A DNA stretch of 64,000 bases from Usitatibacter sp035624355 (GTDB lineage: Bacteria > Pseudomonadota > Gammaproteobacteria > Burkholderiales > Usitatibacteraceae). Each line of letters begins with the position of its first letter. Positions within the stretch are counted from its first letter, which is position 1. Shown here in pieces: positions 60,500 to 64,000 of this stretch. The position numbers and the translations under genes are program-made. The notes under the pieces are model-generated. The model was not told where the DNA came from. It did not search any database and saw nothing but the letters and a program-made list of their open reading frames with translations. The DNA is taken from the NCBI GenBank assembly GCA_035624355.1, contig DASPRQ010000024.1:1-64000 (forward strand). The letters run 5' to 3'.

Positions 60500-61188
60500 C
60501 CGAGCTCGAGGCGCGACGGGAGCTCCTCGCCGACCCGCGCCGGATCTCGCCGGAGCTGCGCGCGGCGATCGAGGCCGATCCGCGGCTCGGGGCGCTGCGC
60601 GAGGAGCTGCTCGCCGCCGACGCCGCGATGCAGCGTGCCCTCACTTCCGCCCCCGTCCCGGACGGGCTCGCCGACCGGATCGTGCTGCGCGCGCGCTACG
60701 GATCGCGCTCGCGCTGGGGGCTCGCGATCGCGGCGACCGTGGCCGCGCTCGCGGTGGGCATTCCCTCGTACGTGCGCATGCACGGCCGCAGCCTCGAGCT
60801 CGCGCGCGACCGGGCGATCATCGATCACGTGGTGCAGAGCGTGGACGAGCTCAAGGACGACGGCCGCGTCGAGCCCGCGGCCCTGCGCGCCTCCGCCGCC
60901 CAGCTCGGCATTTCCCTGCGCGACCCGGCGGGCTACCGCATCCGTCACCTCGCCAACTGCGTGATCGCGGGCATCGAGTCGCGCCACTTCATCATCGAGG
61001 GACCGCGCGGCATCGTCTCCTACGTGATCCTTCCCGGCGCGAGGGGCGACGACTCGGAGCGCATGCTGCACGAGGGCGGCACGAGCGGGCTCTTCGCCCG
61101 GCGCGGAGACCTCACCGTCGCGGTGCTCGCGCAGAACGGCATGGGGCGCGAGGAGCTGGAGAGCATGATGCGCGCGGTGCTCGCGTGA
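60496..61188 (+). CDS. Membrane anti-sigma factor (DUF3379-like)
   Basis: A 230-residue protein: cytoplasmic N-terminus (1-70) that should hold the sigma factor, one membrane helix (about 76-93, WGLAIAATVAALAVGIPSYV), and a periplasmic sensor part. The cytosolic part lacks the His-x3-Cys-x2-Cys zinc motif. A single Cys (HLANCVIAGI) lies in the periplasmic part. ATGA overlap with the sigma gene. Family assignment is from architecture and context. Confidence 0.85.
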   Translation: MTELEARRELLADPRRISPELRAAIEADPRLGALREELLAADAAMQRALTSAPVPDGLADRIVLRARYGSRSRWGLAIAATVAALAVGIPSYVRMHGRSLELARDRAIIDHVVQSVDELKDDGRVEPAALRASAAQLGISLRDPAGYRIRHLANCVIAGIESRHFIIEGPRGIVSYVILPGARGDDSERMLHEGGTSGLFARRGDLTVAVLAQNGMGREELESMMRAVLA

Positions 61189-61457
61189 TCCCGATCGGCC
61201 GCGAGCGGTTCGTGCGCTGGCTCGCGCCGCTCGCCGCGGCGGGCGCGCTCGTCGCGGTCGCGAGCATCTTCCTCGCCGCGCCCTACGACCGGTGGCTGCA
61301 CTCGATCGAGGCCGCCGCGTTCCTCGGAGCGCTCGCCTGCGCCCTCGCCTTCGACGCGCGCGGCGAGCGCGGGCGAGCGTTCGCGGCCCGGGCCGGCGCG
61401 GCGTTCTTCCTCGCGGGCCTCTTCCTCATGCTGCTGCCGCTGAGCTGCGGGGCCTAG
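61185..61457 (+). CDS. Small membrane protein of the bufferin operon
   Basis: A 90-residue protein with three hydrophobic segments (about 11-30, 40-56 and 66-86) and no known domain. The GTG start overlaps the anti-sigma stop (GTGA). Cys residues are in GALACALAF and at the C-terminal LSCGA. Other buf operons often end with a DoxX-like membrane protein; this one is too short for DoxX. Function unknown. Confidence 0.75.
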   Translation: MIPIGRERFVRWLAPLAAAGALVAVASIFLAAPYDRWLHSIEAAAFLGALACALAFDARGERGRAFAARAGAAFFLAGLFLMLLPLSCGA

Positions 61458-61503
61458 GGAAGCCCTGGGGCGCGCTCGCCTCGCGCCGGGGTCCGATCGC
61501 GCG

Positions 61504-61517
61504 TTGATGGGAGTCAA
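61504..61517. promoter_or_regulatory. FNR-like palindrome upstream of the Omp85 gene
   Basis: TTGAT-GGGA-GTCAA; with its flanks the outer palindrome is GCGTTGA...TCAACGC. It ends 33 bases before the ATG at 61551, close enough to overlap a promoter. One half-site base differs from the copies at 7698 and 58054. Confidence 0.45.
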
Positions 61518-61550
61518 CGCGCGGCCGGCGACGCCCGGCGATCATGGGGC

Positions 61551-62759
61551 ATGGAGCGCGCCATCGCCCCGCTTGCCTTCGTCCTCGCGGGAATGCTGCT
61601 GCCCCTCGCGGCCCTCGCCGCGCCGGGCGATGCACCGCCGTCGGGCGGGAAGGACTCCGCCGCCCCGGGCGAAGCGCCCACCCCCGCGCGCACGGAAGGC
61701 TCGCGCTTCGTCGATCCCGAGGACGGACAGCTCGACCTCAGCGATTTCCTCGCCGCCCCGCGCACGTTCCTCCCGATCCCGATCGTGGTCACCGAGCCCG
61801 CGGTGGGCTACGGCGGCGGCATAGCGGCGATGTTCCTGCGTCCGCGCACCGAGGCGGGCCACGAGGGCTGGGTGCGGCCGAACATCTCCATGGCCGCCGG
61901 ATTCGCGACCGAGAACGGCACGCGGGGCGCCTTCGCGGGGGATTCGAGCCGCTGGATCGACGCTCGCCTGCGCTCGCTCGCGGGCGCGGGCGGCGGCCGT
62001 GTGAACCTCGACTTCTACGGCCTCGGGCCCGGCGGCGCCTCGCCCGACCAGAAAGTGCGTTATTCGCTGCGGTTCGGCGGCGCCCTCGCGCAGGCGAACT
62101 GGCAGCTCGCGCCGCGATCGCCGTGGTCGGCGGGGCTGCGCTACGCCTACGCCGACGTGCAGCCCGAGCTCCGCGATGCGCCGGCCTTCCCGGGGCTCGC
62201 CGATCGCGTGCACGTCAAGATCTCGGCGCCCACCCCGATCCTCGAATACGATTCCCGCGACAACATCTTCACGCCCACGCACGGAGTGTACGCGGAGTCG
62301 TCCCTCATGGCCTCGCGCGCGGCCCTCGGGGCGAGCGCCGACTTCGAGCGCTTCGACCAGATCCTCATGGGCTGGACGCCGCTCGCCCGCGGCGCGACGC
62401 TCGGCGCGCGCCTCGACTACTCGTGGTCCTCCGACGGCACGCCGTTCTTCCTGCGGCCCTACGTCGCCCTGCGCGGCGTGGCGGCGGTGCGTTACCAGGG
62501 CGACCAGGTCGCCTCGACCGAGCTCGAGCTGCGGGTGCCGGTCGAGGGCCGCTGGAGCGCGGTCGTCTTCGGCGGCGCTGGGCGCACGTGGACGCGCCGC
62601 GACGAGCTATCCGCCACCCGCGGCGTGGGGAGCGGCGGCGCGGGGCTGCGCTACGAGCTCGCGCGGAAGTTCGGCATGCACGCGGGCATCGACATCGCCC
62701 GCAGCGCGGGCACCACCGCCGTCTACCTGCAGGTCGGCAGCGCCTGGTTCAGGCCGTGA
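61551..62759 (+). CDS. Omp85/BamA-type beta-barrel without POTRA domains
   Basis: A 402-residue outer-membrane protein with a signal peptide (ending ALAAPG), a short Pro-rich linker and an Omp85-type barrel: LPIPIVVTEPAVGYGGGIA, FYGLGPG, LEYDSRDNIFTPTHGVYAE and VASTELELRVPV. There is no POTRA repeat. It belongs to the small BamA/TamA-like barrels of unknown substrate. It follows the bufferin operon by 93 bases and carries its own FNR-like site. Confidence 0.88.
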   Translation: MERAIAPLAFVLAGMLLPLAALAAPGDAPPSGGKDSAAPGEAPTPARTEGSRFVDPEDGQLDLSDFLAAPRTFLPIPIVVTEPAVGYGGGIAAMFLRPRTEAGHEGWVRPNISMAAGFATENGTRGAFAGDSSRWIDARLRSLAGAGGGRVNLDFYGLGPGGASPDQKVRYSLRFGGALAQANWQLAPRSPWSAGLRYAYADVQPELRDAPAFPGLADRVHVKISAPTPILEYDSRDNIFTPTHGVYAESSLMASRAALGASADFERFDQILMGWTPLARGATLGARLDYSWSSDGTPFFLRPYVALRGVAAVRYQGDQVASTELELRVPVEGRWSAVVFGGAGRTWTRRDELSATRGVGSGGAGLRYELARKFGMHAGIDIARSAGTTAVYLQVGSAWFRP

Positions 62760-62769
62760 GCCGCGCGCC

Positions 62770-63120
62770 TCAGCGGCCCATGCGGGCTTCGTAGGACCGC
62801 GAGATCCGGTCGGGCAGCCCCGGGTCCTCGGAGAGCGCCCCGGTCGCGTGGAACTCGACGCGCACCTTGCCGTCGGCCTGGGTGGTGATGCGCGCGACCA
62901 CCTTGATGCCGCCGCGGCGTCCCTCGATGCGTCCTCCCGCAGCGTCCGCCATCGCGATGGTGATGCCCTGGTCCTTCATCGCGTCGATCGCCGCGTTCCA
63001 CGACCGGTTGTAGGTGACCTGGCTGCCTTGCACGTAGGGGCTCGGCTCGACGATGACGCAGCCGGCGAGCGCCCCGAGGACGGCGAGCGTGGACACGATC
63101 CGGACGAGCGGGCTGTTCAT
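62770..63120 (-). CDS. Small lipoprotein, unknown
   Basis: A 116-residue lipoprotein: signal MNSPLVRIVSTLAVLGALAGC (lipobox LAGC), then a compact domain with YNRSWNAAIDAMKDQGITIAMADA and GGRIEGRRGGIKVVARI, reminiscent of DUF3568-like lipoproteins. It converges with the Omp85 gene ten bases away. Function unknown. Confidence 0.78.
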   Translation of the reverse strand: MNSPLVRIVSTLAVLGALAGCVIVEPSPYVQGSQVTYNRSWNAAIDAMKDQGITIAMADAAGGRIEGRRGGIKVVARITTQADGKVRVEFHATGALSEDPGLPDRISRSYEARMGR

Positions 63121-63288
63121 GGCGCGAGGGTCCTCGAGGCGGGGAAAGGGTGAAGCTTGCCCGGATTGTCGCGAGAGCCGTTGCGCCCCGTCAACCGGGG
63201 CGCGCCCGGCCCCGGGGGAGCCCGGCGCGGACCCCGTGCCGCCGACCCGGGCGCCGAACCATCCGGCCGCCGGCGCTGTCTGTGGTAC

Positions 63289-64000
63289 ATGGCCCCTCCA
63301 TACGACGTCCCGGCATCCTTCCGGGGGGAGCTCCCCCGGGCGCGCTGGCGGCTCGCCGACATCGACTTCGGCGCGATCGACCGCGGCGCCGTCGCGGGCG
63401 ACACGCTCGTGTTCCGCATCGTCTTCCTCGCCTCGATGGTCGAGACCGCCTCCGACCTCTACGCGGCGAACCTCGTCGAGCATTTCGCGACGGACGCCGA
63501 GGTGTCGGGCTGGCTGCGGAACGCGTGGCAGCACGAGGAGGTCCAGCACGGGCACGCGCTGCGCGCCTACGTGGAGCACGTGTGGCCCGGGATCGACTGG
63601 GCGGGCGCCTACGATCGCTTCTTCGCCGCGTATTCGCGCACGTGCACGGTGGGCGAGCTCGAGCCCGCGCGCGCGCTCGAGCTCGCCGCACGGTGCATGG
63701 TCGAGACGGGCACGGCGACCCTGTACGGGGCGTTGCGCCGCTACGCGCCCGAGCCTGTCCTCAGGGACCTCGCGGGGCGCATCTACGCCGACGAAGTCCG
63801 CCACTACAAGTACTTCTACCGCCACTTCCTGCGCTACCAGCGCGACGAGCGGCACTCGCGCTGGCGGATCGGGCGCACGCTCCTCGGCCGCCTGGTCGAG
63901 ACGCGCACCGGCGACGGATACCACGCGTATCGCGAGCTGCACGAGAGCGCGCGGGCGGCCGGGGCCGGCGCCTTCGAGGACGGCTACCGGGAGTTCACCC
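63289..64000 (+). CDS. Ferritin-like diiron protein, acyl-ACP-desaturase-like (3'-truncated by window edge)
   Basis: About 237 residues are visible and the frame runs off the right edge. Diiron-type helices are clear: MVETASDLYAANLVEHF, WQHEEVQHGHALRAY (EExxH), MVETGTATLYGAL and YADEVRHYKYFYRHFLR (DExxH). Two E/DExxH pairs plus further Glu are the ligand set of ferritin-like oxygenases and desaturases. ATG at 63289 is the first in frame. The exact reaction cannot be said. Confidence 0.8.
   Translation, partial: MAPPYDVPASFRGELPRARWRLADIDFGAIDRGAVAGDTLVFRIVFLASMVETASDLYAANLVEHFATDAEVSGWLRNAWQHEEVQHGHALRAYVEHVWPGIDWAGAYDRFFAAYSRTCTVGELEPARALELAARCMVETGTATLYGALRRYAPEPVLRDLAGRIYADEVRHYKYFYRHFLRYQRDERHSRWRIGRTLLGRLVETRTGDGYHAYRELHESARAAGAGAFEDGYREFT

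Overview
The window is very GC-rich, densely coding DNA (about 60 protein genes, almost all intergenic gaps below 300 bases) from a betaproteobacterium. Pointers to that class are a DUF3460 protein, a complete iscRSUA-hscBA-fdx cluster with cysE and trmJ beside it, a GlrK/GlrR two-component pair, the dapA-bamC order, SuhB, HemG and CtaA. I see no rRNA, tRNA, CRISPR array, insertion sequence or phage gene. The genus cannot be named from the sequence alone.

Layout. 1-6.4 kb: end of mfd, serB, a DUF3460 gene, the sensor kinase glrK and the sigma-54 activator glrR. Directly after glrR is a non-coding stretch holding two GlrR-type operators, an IHF-like site, a -24/-12 promoter and a strong terminator, which together look like a very short sigma-54-driven RNA. 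6.4-18.6 kb: an amino-acid-binding protein, iscX, a three-gene plus-strand island (fused cytochrome-porin, diheme cytochrome c, small exported protein), then the Isc iron-sulfur cluster, cysE, an MFS transporter and trmJ. 18.8-30 kb: housekeeping genes (marR-type regulator, suhB, hemG, mutS, slyD, a peroxiredoxin, an L16 arginine hydroxylase, a proline/alanine-rich lipoprotein, an MBL-fold hydrolase, bamC, dapA, a methyltransferase). 30-46.5 kb: a diheme cytochrome, secreted proteins, an operon joining a FecR-TPR-beta-barrel outer-membrane protein to a CHASE2 adenylate/guanylate cyclase, a Mut7-C protein, a degenerate SDR, a GGDEF-EAL protein, heme A synthase and small exported proteins.

47.1-58 kb: a minus-strand run of ten genes, most of them touching or overlapping. 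It encodes a Tat-exported PaoABC-type molybdenum aldehyde oxidoreductase, a nitroreductase-like protein, a complete YbhG/F/S/R-type ABC exporter with the ATPase split into two genes, and a double-thioredoxin protein. 58.1-61.5 kb: a divergent bufferin (copper-binding RiPP) operon, bufA-bufB-bufC, followed by an ECF sigma factor, its anti-sigma factor and a small membrane protein. 61.5-64 kb: an Omp85-type barrel, a lipoprotein and a truncated ferritin-like diiron gene.

Regulation visible in the DNA: two IscR-like sites before iscR and one before cysE; a perfect palindrome before the marR-type gene; TTGA-type FNR-like palindromes before the cytochrome-porin, the bufferin operon and the Omp85 gene; and two near-identical CRP-like palindromes near the GGDEF-EAL and ctaA region. 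The most interesting candidates for undescribed biology are the GlrR/sigma-54 mini-RNA, the FecR-barrel/CHASE2 cyclase pair, the oxidoreductase-exporter operon next to the bufferin locus, and the cytochrome-porin island.
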